In this document: piece by piece, positions 34,491 to 43,061 of the stretch | Numbering within the stretch: position 1 is the stretch's first letter | Layout: every line of letters begins with the position of its first letter | DNA from: Mesorhizobium sp. INR15 | GTDB taxonomy: Bacteria; Pseudomonadota; Alphaproteobacteria; Rhizobiales; Rhizobiaceae | Length of the DNA stretch: 64,000 nt | NCBI RefSeq assembly: GCF_015500075.1 | Contig: NZ_CP045496.1 | Span: 5,156,001-5,220,000, forward strand | Reading direction: 5' to 3' | Notes under the pieces: model-generated | Databases searched by the model: none | Told to the model about the DNA's origin: nothing | Seen by the model: the letters and a program-made list of their open reading frames with translations, nothing else | Made by a program: the position numbers and the translations under genes

Positions 34491-35740
34491 TGTCCTCTCC
34501 AGATACGGGCATGCAACGGATTGAAGCCCATGCGATAAACGAGTTCGGCCGGGCGCTCGATGTCCCAGATTGCCAGATCGGCCGACTTTCCGGCTTCCAA
34601 TGTGCCGGTCTGCTCAAGCAACCCAAGCGCACGGGCGGCTTCGCGGGTCACACCGGCGAGGCATTCCTCGACGGTGAGGCCAAACAGGGTCGCTGCCATG
34701 TTCATGGTCAACAGCAGCGAGGTCAGTGGCGACGTGCCGGGATTGTTGTCGGTGGCGACGGCCATCTTGACGCCATGCTGGCGAAACAGGCCGATCGGCG
34801 GCTTCCTGGTCTCGCGGATGAAATAATAGGCGCCGGGCAGGATCGTCGCCACGGTCCCGGCCTTGGCCATCGCCACGGCGCCGGCCTCGTCGGTGTATTC
34901 GAGATGGTCCGCCGACAGGGCGCCGTAGCGGGCGGCCAGTTCGGCGCCATGCAGGTTGGAGAGTTGGTCGGCGTGGAGCTTGACGGGCAGGCTCACAGCC
35001 TTAGCGACGTCGAAAACGCGCGCCATCTGTTCCGGCGAAAAGGCTATGCCCTCACAGAATCCATCGACCGCATCGGCGAGACCGTCGGCGGCGACAGCCG
35101 GAAGAATCTCCTTGGCAACGAGGTCGATAAAGGCATCCTTGTCGCCCTTGGCTTCTGGCGGCAAGGCGTGAGCGCCGAGGAATGTCGTGCGGATCGTCAC
35201 GGCCCGCTCGTCGCCAAGCCGGCGGGCGGCACGCAAGGATTTCTTTTCGTTTTCGAGGTCGAGCCCATAGCCCGATTTGATCTCGACTGATGTGACGCCT
35301 TCAGCAATCAGCGCGTCGAGACGCGGCAGCGACTGGGCAACCAGTTCGTCCTCGCTGGCGGCACGCAGCGACTTGACCGAGGAGACAATGCCGCCGCCGG
35401 CTTTGGCGACTTCCTCATAGGTCGCGCCGGCCAGGCGCATTTCGAACTCATTGGCGCGGTTGCCGGCATGGATCAGATGGGTGTGGCAGTCGATCAGCCC
35501 GGGCGTGATCCAGCGGCCCTCGCAGTCGATGATCTCGGCGTTCTGGCCGAGTGCGGCAGGCATCTCGGCTTCCGGGCCTGCATAAAGGATACGGCCACCT
35601 TGAACAGCGATCGCGCCGTCTTCGACAATGCCCAATCCGGGCAAAGCCTCGGCCAGTGTCGCCAGGCGCGCATTGCGCCAGATGCGAACCACCCCTGCCC
35701 GGCTGTTGTTCTCTCCCGCCATGATCTTTTCCGTTTCCAT
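34487..35740 (-). CDS. hutI: Imidazolonepropionase
   Basis: 417 residues. It opens the ring of 4-imidazolone-5-propionate to N-formimidoyl-L-glutamate, the third step. Amidohydrolase-fold marks: the metal-binding HTHLIHAGNRANEF, KSGYGLD, ADQLSNLHGAELAARYGA (metal His replaced by the family-typical HADQ) and the DNNPGTSPL Asp. ATG 35740 is used here; ATG 35722 has a better-placed GGAAAA and may be the true start. It is the first gene of the minus-strand operon, facing hutF across the operator. Confidence 0.96.
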   Translation of the reverse strand: METEKIMAGENNSRAGVVRIWRNARLATLAEALPGLGIVEDGAIAVQGGRILYAGPEAEMPAALGQNAEIIDCEGRWITPGLIDCHTHLIHAGNRANEFEMRLAGATYEEVAKAGGGIVSSVKSLRAASEDELVAQSLPRLDALIAEGVTSVEIKSGYGLDLENEKKSLRAARRLGDERAVTIRTTFLGAHALPPEAKGDKDAFIDLVAKEILPAVAADGLADAVDGFCEGIAFSPEQMARVFDVAKAVSLPVKLHADQLSNLHGAELAARYGALSADHLEYTDEAGAVAMAKAGTVATILPGAYYFIRETRKPPIGLFRQHGVKMAVATDNNPGTSPLTSLLLTMNMAATLFGLTVEECLAGVTREAARALGLLEQTGTLEAGKSADLAIWDIERPAELVYRMGFNPLHARIWRGQ

Positions 35741-35750
35741 TGGCTGCGAT

Positions 35751-35764
35751 TATGTATATACATA
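35751..35764. promoter_or_regulatory. Probable HutC operator between hutI and hutF
   Basis: TATGTATATACATA is a perfect 14-bp palindrome; its core TGTATATACA (35753-35762) fits the TGTA-N2-TACA form recognised by HutC-type GntR repressors. It lies 11 bp before the hutI start and 59 bp before the hutF start, so one bound dimer could repress both arms. hutC is encoded nearby. Confidence 0.75.
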
Positions 35765-35823
35765 TTGAAACGCGGCGCAAGTGCTATCGTCACAGCCGCT
35801 ATTCAGATTCGGAGGAAAAAGGC

Positions 35824-37176
35824 GTGACGGCGATCTTTGCGGAACAGGCACTCCTGCCCGGCGGCTGGCATAGCAATGTGCGCATCGCCATGACCGATGG
35901 CCGCATAGCCACGGTCGAGACAGCGGTGACTGCCCTGCCAGGCGATGAGCGCCATTCCATAATTCTGCCCGGCATGCCGAATCTCCACAGCCACGCCTTC
36001 CAACGCGGCATGGCGGGCCTTGCCGAGTTGCGCGGCCCTTCCGCCGATAGTTTCTGGAGCTGGCGCGAGGTCATGTACCGTTTCGCGCTGTCGATGACAC
36101 CGGATCAGGTCGAGGCGGTTGCCGCCCAGCTCTATGTCGAGATGCTGGAAGCAGGGTTCTCGCGCGTCGGTGAATTCCACTACCTCCACCACGACCGCGA
36201 CGGCGAGCCTTATGCAAACATTGCCGAGATGGCCGAACGCATCGCCGCAGCGGCGGGTGAGACCGGCATTGGCCTTACACTGTTGCCGGTTTTCTATGCG
36301 CATTCCGCCTTTGGCGGCGCGGCGCCAAACGAGGGCCAGCGGCGATTCATAAATGATGTGAATCGGTTCTCCCAGCTCGTTGAGAAATCCAGCGAATCCG
36401 TTCGCGCTTTGAATCAAGCCGTGGTCGGTGTCGCCCCGCACAGTCTTCGCGCCGCAACGCCTGAGGAACTTGTGGCAGTCGCCGCGCTGGCGCCCAACGG
36501 CCCGATCCACATCCACGTCGCCGAGCAAGTGAAAGAGGTTGACGATTGCGTAGCCTGGTCGGGTGCGCGGCCCGTCGAATTTCTGCTTGGCAATGCGGAG
36601 GTCGACCAGCGCTGGTGCCTGATCCACGCCACCCACATGACGGATGCCGAAACAATCGGCATGGCCAGGAGCGGCGCCATCGCAGGCCTCTGCCCTATCA
36701 CCGAGGCCAATCTTGGCGATGGAACCTTTGCCGCGCCTTTGTTCGCGGAACATGGCGGTCGCTTTGGCATCGGCTCCGATTCCAACGTGCTGATCGGTCT
36801 GCCCGACGAATTGCGCCAGCTTGAATATTCACAACGCCTCGTCCATCGAGCCCGCAACGTGCTGGCTGTCGCCGGCGGCTCGACCGGCCGCGCGCTTTTC
36901 GATGCCGCGCTCGACGGCGGCGGTGTTGCCCTTGGCGCCGGTGCCTCGCAAATCTCGGTTGGCGCGGCTGCGGACATCGTCTCGCTCGATGCAAGCCATC
37001 CTTCACTAACCGGCAAGGTTGGCGATGCTATTCTCGACTCCTGGATCTTCGCCAATGGCAGCAAGGTCGACTGTGTCTGGGTGCATGGCAAGAAGCAGGT
37101 CAGCGGTGGCAAACACGCAAGGCGCGAAGCCATCGCCGAACGCTTTCGCGGCGTGATGACGGCGCTGACGGCATGA
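35824..37176 (+). CDS. hutF: Formimidoylglutamate deiminase
   Basis: 450 residues from GTG 35824, with GGAGG at 35811-35815 eight bases upstream; the in-frame upstream reading crosses the operator and is excluded. It converts N-formimidoyl-L-glutamate to N-formyl-L-glutamate and ammonia, feeding hutG. Amidohydrolase marks: LPGMPNLHSHAFQRGMAGL with the metal HxH pair, GEFHYLHHD, HIHVAEQ, CLIHATHMT and GIGSDSNVLIG. It is co-transcribed with hutC (4-bp overlap). Confidence 0.95.
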   Translation: MTAIFAEQALLPGGWHSNVRIAMTDGRIATVETAVTALPGDERHSIILPGMPNLHSHAFQRGMAGLAELRGPSADSFWSWREVMYRFALSMTPDQVEAVAAQLYVEMLEAGFSRVGEFHYLHHDRDGEPYANIAEMAERIAAAAGETGIGLTLLPVFYAHSAFGGAAPNEGQRRFINDVNRFSQLVEKSSESVRALNQAVVGVAPHSLRAATPEELVAVAALAPNGPIHIHVAEQVKEVDDCVAWSGARPVEFLLGNAEVDQRWCLIHATHMTDAETIGMARSGAIAGLCPITEANLGDGTFAAPLFAEHGGRFGIGSDSNVLIGLPDELRQLEYSQRLVHRARNVLAVAGGSTGRALFDAALDGGGVALGAGASQISVGAAADIVSLDASHPSLTGKVGDAILDSWIFANGSKVDCVWVHGKKQVSGGKHARREAIAERFRGVMTALTA

Positions 37177-37910
37177 GCGTGACCGGGACAGAGATCGAAG
37201 GCGGCGGCTCGCTGCACCAGCGTATCCTGTCCGAGATCAGCGAACGCATCCTGTCCGGCGCCTGGGCGCCCGGCTATCGTATTCCGTTCGAGCACGAACT
37301 GACCGAGCAATACAATTGCTCCCGCATGACGGTGAACAAGGCGCTGTCGCAACTGGCCAAGGCTGGTCTGATCGAACGCCGACGCCGTTCAGGCAGTTTC
37401 GTGCGCCGGCCACAGTCGCAAGCGGCGGTGCTGGAGATCCATGACATCCGGATCGAGGTCGAGGCGCTCGGCCTGCCTTATCGCTATGAGCTTATATCGC
37501 GGCAGAAAAGGCGGAGCAGCACTGAGGATCGCGCCTTGCTGGAGCTGAGTATCGCCGGGCCGGTGCTGGCGCTGGAATGCCGGCATTTCGCTGGAAAGCG
37601 GCCATTCGCGCATGAACAGCGGCTGATCAACCTCACCGCTGTCACGGAGGCTTCAGAAGAGGCGTTTCTCGATACAGCTCCCGGGCCGTGGCTGATCGGG
37701 CGGGTGCCGTGGAGCGAGGCCGAGCACCGCATCCGTGCCGTTGCCGCCGACAGGCACATCGCGGCATCGCTTGATATCGAGCCTGGCGCGCCGTGCCTTG
37801 TGGTCGAGCGGCGGACATGGAGTGCCGATCACCCGGTCACCCATGTCCGCTTCACCTATGCGGCCGAGAGCCACACGCTGGTAGCGCGCTTCACGCCCTC
37901 GCAGTCATGA
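37173..37910 (+). CDS. hutC: Histidine utilisation repressor HutC
   Basis: 245 residues, GntR family, HutC subfamily. The winged helix at residues 10-75 has the typical RIPFEHELTEQYNCSRMTVNKAL, then a UTRA effector domain (about 95-235) with LECRHFAGKRPFAHEQRLINL and a terminal VTHVRFTYAAESHTLVARF. The effector in this family is urocanate. It overlaps hutF by 4 bp. The palindrome at 35751-35764 is its likely operator. Confidence 0.95.
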   Translation: MSVTGTEIEGGGSLHQRILSEISERILSGAWAPGYRIPFEHELTEQYNCSRMTVNKALSQLAKAGLIERRRRSGSFVRRPQSQAAVLEIHDIRIEVEALGLPYRYELISRQKRRSSTEDRALLELSIAGPVLALECRHFAGKRPFAHEQRLINLTAVTEASEEAFLDTAPGPWLIGRVPWSEAEHRIRAVAADRHIAASLDIEPGAPCLVVERRTWSADHPVTHVRFTYAAESHTLVARFTPSQS

Positions 37911-37922
37911 TTTCCGCCGCGA

Positions 37923-38267
37923 TCAGATCGCCGCGGTGATGATGATCTCTACCGTGTATTCCGGGCCGGCAAGCTTGGCTTCGCCGGTGGCACGGGCGGG
38001 CGTGTTGCCCTGCGGCACCCACTTGTCCCATTCCTTGTTCATCTCGGCGAAGGTGCCCATGTCGGCCAGCCAGATGATCGCCTGCAGGATCTTGGTCTTG
38101 TCGGTGCCGGCCTTGGCCAGCAATTCGTCGACGCTCGCCAGGATCGACTTGGTCTGCTCGCCAACGCTCGCGCCGGGCGTTCCGACCTGGCCGGCCAGAT
38201 AGACGGTGTTGCCGTGGATGACGATCTGGCTCATGCGCGGGCCGACATCGATGCGACGAATGCTCAT
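37923..38267 (-). CDS. RidA/YjgF family protein
   Basis: 114 residues of the Rid imine/enamine deaminase family. It carries the family segments TVYLAGQVGTPGASVGEQT and TPARATGEAKLAGPEYTVEIIITA. The Arg in TPARAT corresponds to the catalytic arginine of RidA; the conserved terminal Glu (VEIII) is present. It converges on hutC with a 12-bp gap. Such proteins remove reactive enamines from PLP enzymes; the exact subgroup cannot be set here. Confidence 0.88.
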   Translation of the reverse strand: MSIRRIDVGPRMSQIVIHGNTVYLAGQVGTPGASVGEQTKSILASVDELLAKAGTDKTKILQAIIWLADMGTFAEMNKEWDKWVPQGNTPARATGEAKLAGPEYTVEIIITAAI

Positions 38268-38423
38268 TGGATGTTTCCTTCTTTTGACGGTCGCGCCTCT
38301 TTAGAGTCGCGGTTGCTCCGGGGCAAGGTCGGCGGCGCGAATTCCCCGACACGACATTGGGCCAGTCACACATCCGTCACCTGGAGGCCTCGCCGCAATT
38401 CCGCCCGATTGGCTTGTTGACTA

Positions 38424-38435
38424 ATGTAATAACAT
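38424..38435. promoter_or_regulatory. Zur-box-like site upstream of the zinc ABC operon
   Basis: ATGTAATAACAT matches 11 of 12 positions of ATGTTATAACAT, the core of the rhizobial/Agrobacterium-type Zur site as I recall it. It lies 58 bp upstream of the ATPase start in a locally AT-rich stretch. The rest of 38268-38493 holds no gene. Confidence 0.6.
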
Positions 38436-38493
38436 CACATATCCAATCGGCCGCTGTCTCCGTCCCGGATCGCCGTCCTCACAGAATCGTCGA

Positions 38494-39321
38494 ATGACCC
38501 AAACCTGCCTGACATTCCGCGACCTGACGCTGGGCTACAACAGCCATCCGGCGATCCATCATCTCGACGGCACGATCCGCAAGGGCTCGCTGACCGCCGT
38601 CGTTGGTGCCAACGGCTCCGGCAAGTCGACCTTGATGAAGGGGATTGTCGGCGTCTTGAAGCCGATGGCGGGCGCGGTGATGCGGGCGCCCGGGGTGCGC
38701 GCAGCCTATCTGCCGCAGCAATCGGAACTCGATCGCTCGTTTCCGGCCCGGGTTGTCGACTTGGTTTCGCTCGGCCTGTGGCCCAAGCGCGGGCTGCTTG
38801 GCCGCCACACCGCGCAGGACCGCGACGCGGTCGGCAAAGCGCTGATGGCAGTCGGCCTCGGCGGCTTCGAAAAGCGCCCGATCGACACATTGTCAGGCGG
38901 CCAGTTGCAACGCACGCTGTTTGCCCGCGTGCTTCTGCAGGATGCTGACCTCATCCTTCTCGATGAGCCTTTCAATGCCGTGGATTCAAAGACGGTCGGC
39001 GACCTCATTGCCTTGATCAAGCGCTGGCATGGCGAGGAGCGTACCATCATGGTCGTGGTCCACGACATGGATCTGGTGCGCGAGAATTTTCCCGAGACAT
39101 TGCTGCTCGCCCGCCAGCCGATCGCCTGGGGTGAAACGAGGGAAACATTGCGGCCGGAAAACCTGTTGCGCGCCCGCCGTTTCCACGAAGCCTGGGAAGA
39201 GAACGCACCATGGTGCGCACCAGAAGAACATGGTCATGCGCATGATCACGACCATGGTCACGGGCATTCGCACGATCATGACCATGATCACAACCACGGC
39301 TCCGGGCCGAGAGCTGCTTGA
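38494..39321 (+). CDS. Zinc ABC transporter ATP-binding protein with His-rich tail
   Basis: 275 residues. Walker A GANGSGKST, signature LSGGQLQRTLFARVLL, Walker B LILLDEPFNAVD and switch His (MVVVHDMDL) define an ABC ATPase of the metal (ZnuC/MntB/AztA) group. The last 32 residues (from about 244) consist almost entirely of His, Asp and Gly, a likely zinc-binding tail facing the cytoplasm. It overlaps the permease start (TGATG) and heads a zinc uptake operon behind a Zur-like site. AztA or ZnuC are both reasonable names. Confidence 0.92.
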   Translation: MTQTCLTFRDLTLGYNSHPAIHHLDGTIRKGSLTAVVGANGSGKSTLMKGIVGVLKPMAGAVMRAPGVRAAYLPQQSELDRSFPARVVDLVSLGLWPKRGLLGRHTAQDRDAVGKALMAVGLGGFEKRPIDTLSGGQLQRTLFARVLLQDADLILLDEPFNAVDSKTVGDLIALIKRWHGEERTIMVVVHDMDLVRENFPETLLLARQPIAWGETRETLRPENLLRARRFHEAWEENAPWCAPEEHGHAHDHDHGHGHSHDHDHDHNHGSGPRAA

Positions 39322-40196
39322 TGGACACGCTTTACGCACTCTTCATAGCGCCATTCGCCGATTTCGGCTTCATGCAGCGCGCCCTGATCGGCTCGCTGAT
39401 GCTGTCACTCGGCGCCTGCCCGGTGGGTGTCTTCCTCATGCTGCGGCGCATGAGCCTTTCCGGCGACGCCATGGCCCATGCCATCTTGCCCGGTGCCGCG
39501 GCCGGCTTCCTGCTTTACGGCCTGGAAATCCTGCCGATGACCATCGGCGGGCTGATTGCCGGCATCATCGTGGCGCTTGGCGCCGGTGCGGTCTCACGCT
39601 TCACCATCCAGCGCGAGGACGCCTCCATGGCGGCCTTCTATCTGATTTCGCTCGCTATCGGCGTGCTGATGGTGTCGGTTCGCGGCTCCAGCGTCGATCT
39701 CATGCATGTCCTGTTCGGCACCGTGCTGGCGCTCAACAATGAGGCGCTGACACTGATCGGCGGCATCGTCGCGGTGACCCTGGTCAGCCTCGCCATCTTC
39801 TGGCGGGCGCTGGTCGCGGAATGCCTCGACCCGCTCTTCCTGCGCTCGGTCAGCCGACTGGGCAGCCCGGTGCATTTCATCTTCCTTGGCCTTGTGGTGC
39901 TCAACCTCGTCGGCGGCTTCCAGGCGCTTGGCACCTTGCTGTCGGTCGGATTGATGATGTTGCCCGCCGCCGCCGCCCGATTCTGGACCGTGCGCGTCGA
40001 ACCCATGTGCGTGTTGGCGGTGCTGATCGGCTTTGCCTCCTGCATCGCAGGGTTATTGCTGTCCTATCACGCGTCGCTGCCTTCCGGCCCCGCCATCATC
40101 CTGTCGGCTGGCGTCGTCTATTTTGCCTCGATCCTGTTCGGTACGCGCGGCATCCTGCGCGCCCGCATCATTCATCACCGTCACAGAACGGCCTGA
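39321..40196 (+). CDS. Zinc ABC transporter permease (ZnuB family)
   Basis: 291 residues with eight or nine hydrophobic helices, from ATG 39321 overlapping the previous stop; a TTG one codon earlier is ignored. Family marks: the LGACPVGVFLMLRRMSLSGDAMAHAILPGAAAG coupling region (two parts of the ABC-3 motif), then GTVLALNNEAL and VGGFQALGTLLSVGLMMLPAAAARF. It forms the membrane channel for zinc together with the preceding ATPase. Confidence 0.92.
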   Translation: MDTLYALFIAPFADFGFMQRALIGSLMLSLGACPVGVFLMLRRMSLSGDAMAHAILPGAAAGFLLYGLEILPMTIGGLIAGIIVALGAGAVSRFTIQREDASMAAFYLISLAIGVLMVSVRGSSVDLMHVLFGTVLALNNEALTLIGGIVAVTLVSLAIFWRALVAECLDPLFLRSVSRLGSPVHFIFLGLVVLNLVGGFQALGTLLSVGLMMLPAAAARFWTVRVEPMCVLAVLIGFASCIAGLLLSYHASLPSGPAIILSAGVVYFASILFGTRGILRARIIHHRHRTA

Positions 40197-40240
40197 TCCC
40201 GCCTCTCCCACCCCTTTCCCCAAGCAAGGAGACCTCCCAA

Positions 40241-41182
40241 ATGTTGAAATCGATCCGAGCCGCCCTGGCGATGAGCGTTATAACATTAACGGCTTTCGGC
40301 GCATCATCGGCTTTCGCCGCCCCGCTGAAAGTGGTCGCGAGCTTCACCGTCATTGCTGACTTCGCCAGGAATGTCGGCGGCGATCGGGTCAACATCACCA
40401 CCATCGTCGGGCCGGATGGCGATGCCCATGTCTACGAGCCAAGCCCGGCCGATGCCGTGGCCATGGCCGGAGCGGATCTTGTGCTGGTCAACGGCCTGCA
40501 TTTCGAAGGCTTCCTGCAGCGCCTGGTCGATGCCAGCGCCACCAAGGCATCCGTGGTCACCTTGACCAAGGATGTGACGCCGATCGACTTCAAACCCGAG
40601 TTCGCCGACGCCGATGCAGCCGAGGGCGCTGATACCGGTGCCGGCAAGACGGTGACCGACCCGCATGCCTTCCAGTCGATCGCCAACGCCAAGATCTATG
40701 TGAAGAACATCGCCGAAGCCTTCTGCGCCGCCGACAGCGACGGCTGCGTCAGCTACCAGACCAATGCCGCCGCCTACACCAAGAAGCTCGATGCGCTCGA
40801 GGTCGAAGTGAAGGCCGCGATCCAATCAATTCCGGAAAAGAAGCGCGTGGTCATCACCTCGCATGACGCCTTCGGCTATTTCGAGAAGGCGTACGGCCTC
40901 ACCTTCCTCGCCCCGCAAGGCATTTCCACGGACTCGGAACCTTCCGCCGCCGATGTCGCCAAGCTCGTCAATCAGGTTAAGCAGGACAAGGCGGCGGCGA
41001 TCTTCGTCGAGAACATCACCAATCCGCGGCTGATCGAGCAGATCGCCAGCGAAACCGGCATCAAGGTTGGCGGCACGCTCTATTCCGACGCCCTGTCGCA
41101 GCCCGATGGCCCGGCCTCGACCTATGTCGACATGATGCACAACAACATCGCCAAGATCAAAGGCGCGATCCTCGGCAGCTGA
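40241..41182 (+). CDS. Zinc ABC transporter substrate-binding protein (ZnuA/AztC-like)
   Basis: 313 residues from ATG 40241 (AAGGAG at 40225-40230, upstream spacing about 10). The signal peptide is residues 1-26 (cleavage after AFA). Cluster A-I metal-binding-protein features: GPDGDAHVYEPSPADA with the first zinc histidine, GLHFEG, DPHAFQS with the second, SHDAFGYF with the third, and Asp in LYSDALS. The long His-rich loop of ZnuA is absent (only a short acidic DADAAEGAD loop), which is nearer to AztC. The reading frame at 40275-40290 contains a Zur-like sequence using rare codons. Confidence 0.92.
   Translation: MLKSIRAALAMSVITLTAFGASSAFAAPLKVVASFTVIADFARNVGGDRVNITTIVGPDGDAHVYEPSPADAVAMAGADLVLVNGLHFEGFLQRLVDASATKASVVTLTKDVTPIDFKPEFADADAAEGADTGAGKTVTDPHAFQSIANAKIYVKNIAEAFCAADSDGCVSYQTNAAAYTKKLDALEVEVKAAIQSIPEKKRVVITSHDAFGYFEKAYGLTFLAPQGISTDSEPSAADVAKLVNQVKQDKAAAIFVENITNPRLIEQIASETGIKVGGTLYSDALSQPDGPASTYVDMMHNNIAKIKGAILGS
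40275..40286. promoter_or_regulatory. Zur-like palindrome inside the substrate-binding-protein gene
   Basis: GCGTTATAACAT shares 10 of 12 positions with ATGTTATAACAT and contains the perfect palindrome GTTATAAC (40277-40284). It overlaps codons GTT-ATA-ACA-TTA for residues 13-16 of the signal peptide. ATA and TTA are rare in this GC-rich sequence, which suggests selection for the DNA site rather than the protein. Confidence 0.45.
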
Positions 41183-41194
41183 CAACCAGGTCTC

Positions 41195-41228
41195 TCGGAG
41201 AGGCGGAGTTTGGACTCCGCCTCTCCGA
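41195..41228 (+). terminator. Strong hairpin after the zinc binding-protein gene
   Basis: A perfect 15-bp stem, TCGGAGAGGCGGAGT (41195-41209) with its complement at 41214-41228 and loop TTGG, starts 13 bases after the stop. It is followed by T-containing TCTGTATCTG. It may end or attenuate the transcript before the COG0523 gene. Confidence 0.75.
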
Positions 41229-41240
41229 TCTGTATCTGTA

Positions 41241-41252
41241 ATTAAATAACAT
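41241..41252. promoter_or_regulatory. Zur-like site before the COG0523 GTPase gene
   Basis: ATTAAATAACAT agrees with ATGTTATAACAT at 9 of 12 positions and ends 18 bp before the ATG at 41271. It suggests separate zinc-dependent control of this gene after the preceding terminator. Weaker than the other two sites. Confidence 0.4.
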
Positions 41253-41270
41253 AACCATCCGGAGCAATTC

Positions 41271-42488
41271 ATGCTGCAGAAATCCGTCTCGAAACATCTC
41301 CCCGTCACCGTGCTGTCCGGCTTTCTCGGCGCCGGCAAGACCACGCTCCTGAACCACATCCTGTCGAACCGCGAGGGCCGCCGTGTCGCCGTCATCGTCA
41401 ACGACATGAGCGAGATCAACATCGACGCCGAACTGGTGCGCGACGGCGCCGACCTGTCGCGCACCGATGAGAAGCTGGTGGAAATGTCGAACGGCTGCAT
41501 CTGCTGCACGCTGCGCGACGACCTGCTGAAGGAGGTTCGTGCACTGGCCGAACAAGGGCGTTTCGACTACCTGCTGATCGAATCCACTGGTATTTCCGAG
41601 CCGTTGCCGGTCGCCGCGACCTTCGACTTCCGCGACGAGAATGGCGACAGCCTGTCCGACGTCGCCCACCTCGACACGATGGTGACGGTCGTCGACGCAC
41701 TCAACCTGCTGAAGGACTATTCCTCCGCCGATTTCCTCAGCCAACGCGGCCAATCGCTGGGTGAGCAGGACAGTCGCGCACTGGTCGACCTCCTGGTCGA
41801 ACAGATCGAGTTCGCCGACATCGTGGTACTGAACAAGGTCGGTATGGCCAGCCCGCATCAGCGCGACATGGCACGCTTGATCGTGCGTGCGCTCAACCCC
41901 GACGCGGAGATTGTCGAAGCCGATTTCGGACAAGTGCCGCTCGACAAGGTGCTGGCGACCGGGCGCTTCGATTTCGAGAAGGCACAGCAAAACCCGCTCT
42001 GGTTCAAGGAGCTCAACGGATTTCGCGACCACATTCCCGAAACCGAGGAATACTGCATCCGCTCCTTCGTCTACCGGGCGCGACAACCTTTCGACCCCGC
42101 CAGCTTCCAGGCCTTCATCAACCGCTCCTGGCCGGGTGTGGTGCGTGCCAAGGGGTTTTTCTGGCTGGCGACGCGGCCGCGGCATGTTGGCGAGTTGAGC
42201 CACGCCGGCGCATTGGTGCGCACCGAAAAGCGCGGCCTTTGGTGGGCCTCGGTGCCATCGGAGCAATGGCCGGATCATCCCGAATGGTTGGAGAGCATGC
42301 AGCCCTATCTCGATCCAGTCTGGGGCGACCGGCGCCAGGAAATGGTCTTCATCGGCTGCGAGCCGATGGATGAGGCCCGCATCCGCGCCGAGTTGGACGA
42401 CTGCCTGCTCGATGCGACGGACTTCCAGCCCGAACTGTGGCGCGGACTGCCCGATCCTTTCCCGGTTTGGGAGCGCCGGCCTTCCTGA
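41271..42488 (+). CDS. COG0523 GTPase, probable zinc metallochaperone
   Basis: 405 residues of the CobW/P47K G3E family. Walker A SGFLGAGKTTLLNHILSN (about residues 13-30), the metal motif GCICCTLRDDLL (CxCC), a Walker B region LIESTGISEP and the base-recognition LNKVG are all present; CobW_C follows after residue about 260. Family members insert metals or help zinc-dependent enzymes under zinc shortage. Its place behind zinc ABC genes, with a Zur-like site and the ribosome site CCGGAG just upstream, points to zinc and not cobalt (inference). Confidence 0.9.
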   Translation: MLQKSVSKHLPVTVLSGFLGAGKTTLLNHILSNREGRRVAVIVNDMSEINIDAELVRDGADLSRTDEKLVEMSNGCICCTLRDDLLKEVRALAEQGRFDYLLIESTGISEPLPVAATFDFRDENGDSLSDVAHLDTMVTVVDALNLLKDYSSADFLSQRGQSLGEQDSRALVDLLVEQIEFADIVVLNKVGMASPHQRDMARLIVRALNPDAEIVEADFGQVPLDKVLATGRFDFEKAQQNPLWFKELNGFRDHIPETEEYCIRSFVYRARQPFDPASFQAFINRSWPGVVRAKGFFWLATRPRHVGELSHAGALVRTEKRGLWWASVPSEQWPDHPEWLESMQPYLDPVWGDRRQEMVFIGCEPMDEARIRAELDDCLLDATDFQPELWRGLPDPFPVWERRPS

Positions 42489-42523
42489 CATCCGCGCCGG
42501 CTCAAGCCTGATGACGCCCCCTG

Positions 42524-42543
42524 CCGGGCCACGACAGGCCCGG
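42524..42543 (+). terminator. Probable terminator after the COG0523 gene
   Basis: CCGGGCC (42524-42530) pairs with GGCCCGG (42537-42543) around a 6-base loop, followed by TTGGATTTC. It lies 36 bases after the stop codon. Confidence 0.5.
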
Positions 42544-42634
42544 TTGGATTTCGCGTGGGAAATGTCTATCTGGCAGCGAGATTTCATCTTGTCACCGGCA
42601 GATGACCGGATGCAGCTCGGGGGCCCGCGTTTCC

Positions 42635-43057
42635 ATGACCGATTTCACGCCTTTCCAGTCCCTGCTTGGCGGCGCCCTCATTGGCCTGTCGGCAGTGTTC
42701 TTGATGGCGCTTCATGGCCGCGTCGCCGGCATGACCGGCATCCTGACTGGCATCATTCCACCGCTTTCAGCGGAATGGCCTTGGCGCGCGGCCTTTCTTG
42801 CCGGCGCTATTGTGGTTCCCTTCCTGATTGTACTTGCCGGCCGACACGTCGAGTTCAGTGTTCCAGTTCCGACGCTGGCGCTTGTGATCGGCGGCGTCCT
42901 CGTCGGCGTCGGCGTGCATTTCGGCGGCGGCTGCCCAAGCGGGCACGGCATTTGCGGCATTGCACTGCTGTCGCCACGCTCGATCGTTGCCGTCGTGACC
43001 TTCATGATCACGGCCTTTGCCACCGTCTTTATCGTCCGCCACGTGATTGGAGGATGA
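42635..43057 (+). CDS. YeeE/YedE family sulfur permease half, subunit 1
   Basis: 140 residues from ATG 42635; an ATG at 42602 in the same frame gives an 11-residue extension. Four hydrophobic helices are present and the family cysteine motif FGGGCPSGHGICGI at about residues 100-113. It pairs with the next gene to form a full two-part YeeE/YedE (TsuA-like) channel for thiosulfate or related reduced sulfur. The stop is 4 bases before the next start, which is preceded by GGAGG. Confidence 0.85.
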   Translation: MTDFTPFQSLLGGALIGLSAVFLMALHGRVAGMTGILTGIIPPLSAEWPWRAAFLAGAIVVPFLIVLAGRHVEFSVPVPTLALVIGGVLVGVGVHFGGGCPSGHGICGIALLSPRSIVAVVTFMITAFATVFIVRHVIGG

Positions 43058-43061
43058 TCTC

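Noticed and set aside
39225..39318. Repetitive CAT/CAC/GAT stretch considered as a DNA repeat
   Set aside because: It is the coding sequence of the His/Asp-rich tail; the repeat results from the amino-acid composition.
41157..42587. 476-codon minus-strand frame over the COG0523 gene
   Set aside because: Antisense shadow; no motif, overlaps a terminator and two reading frames with clear function.
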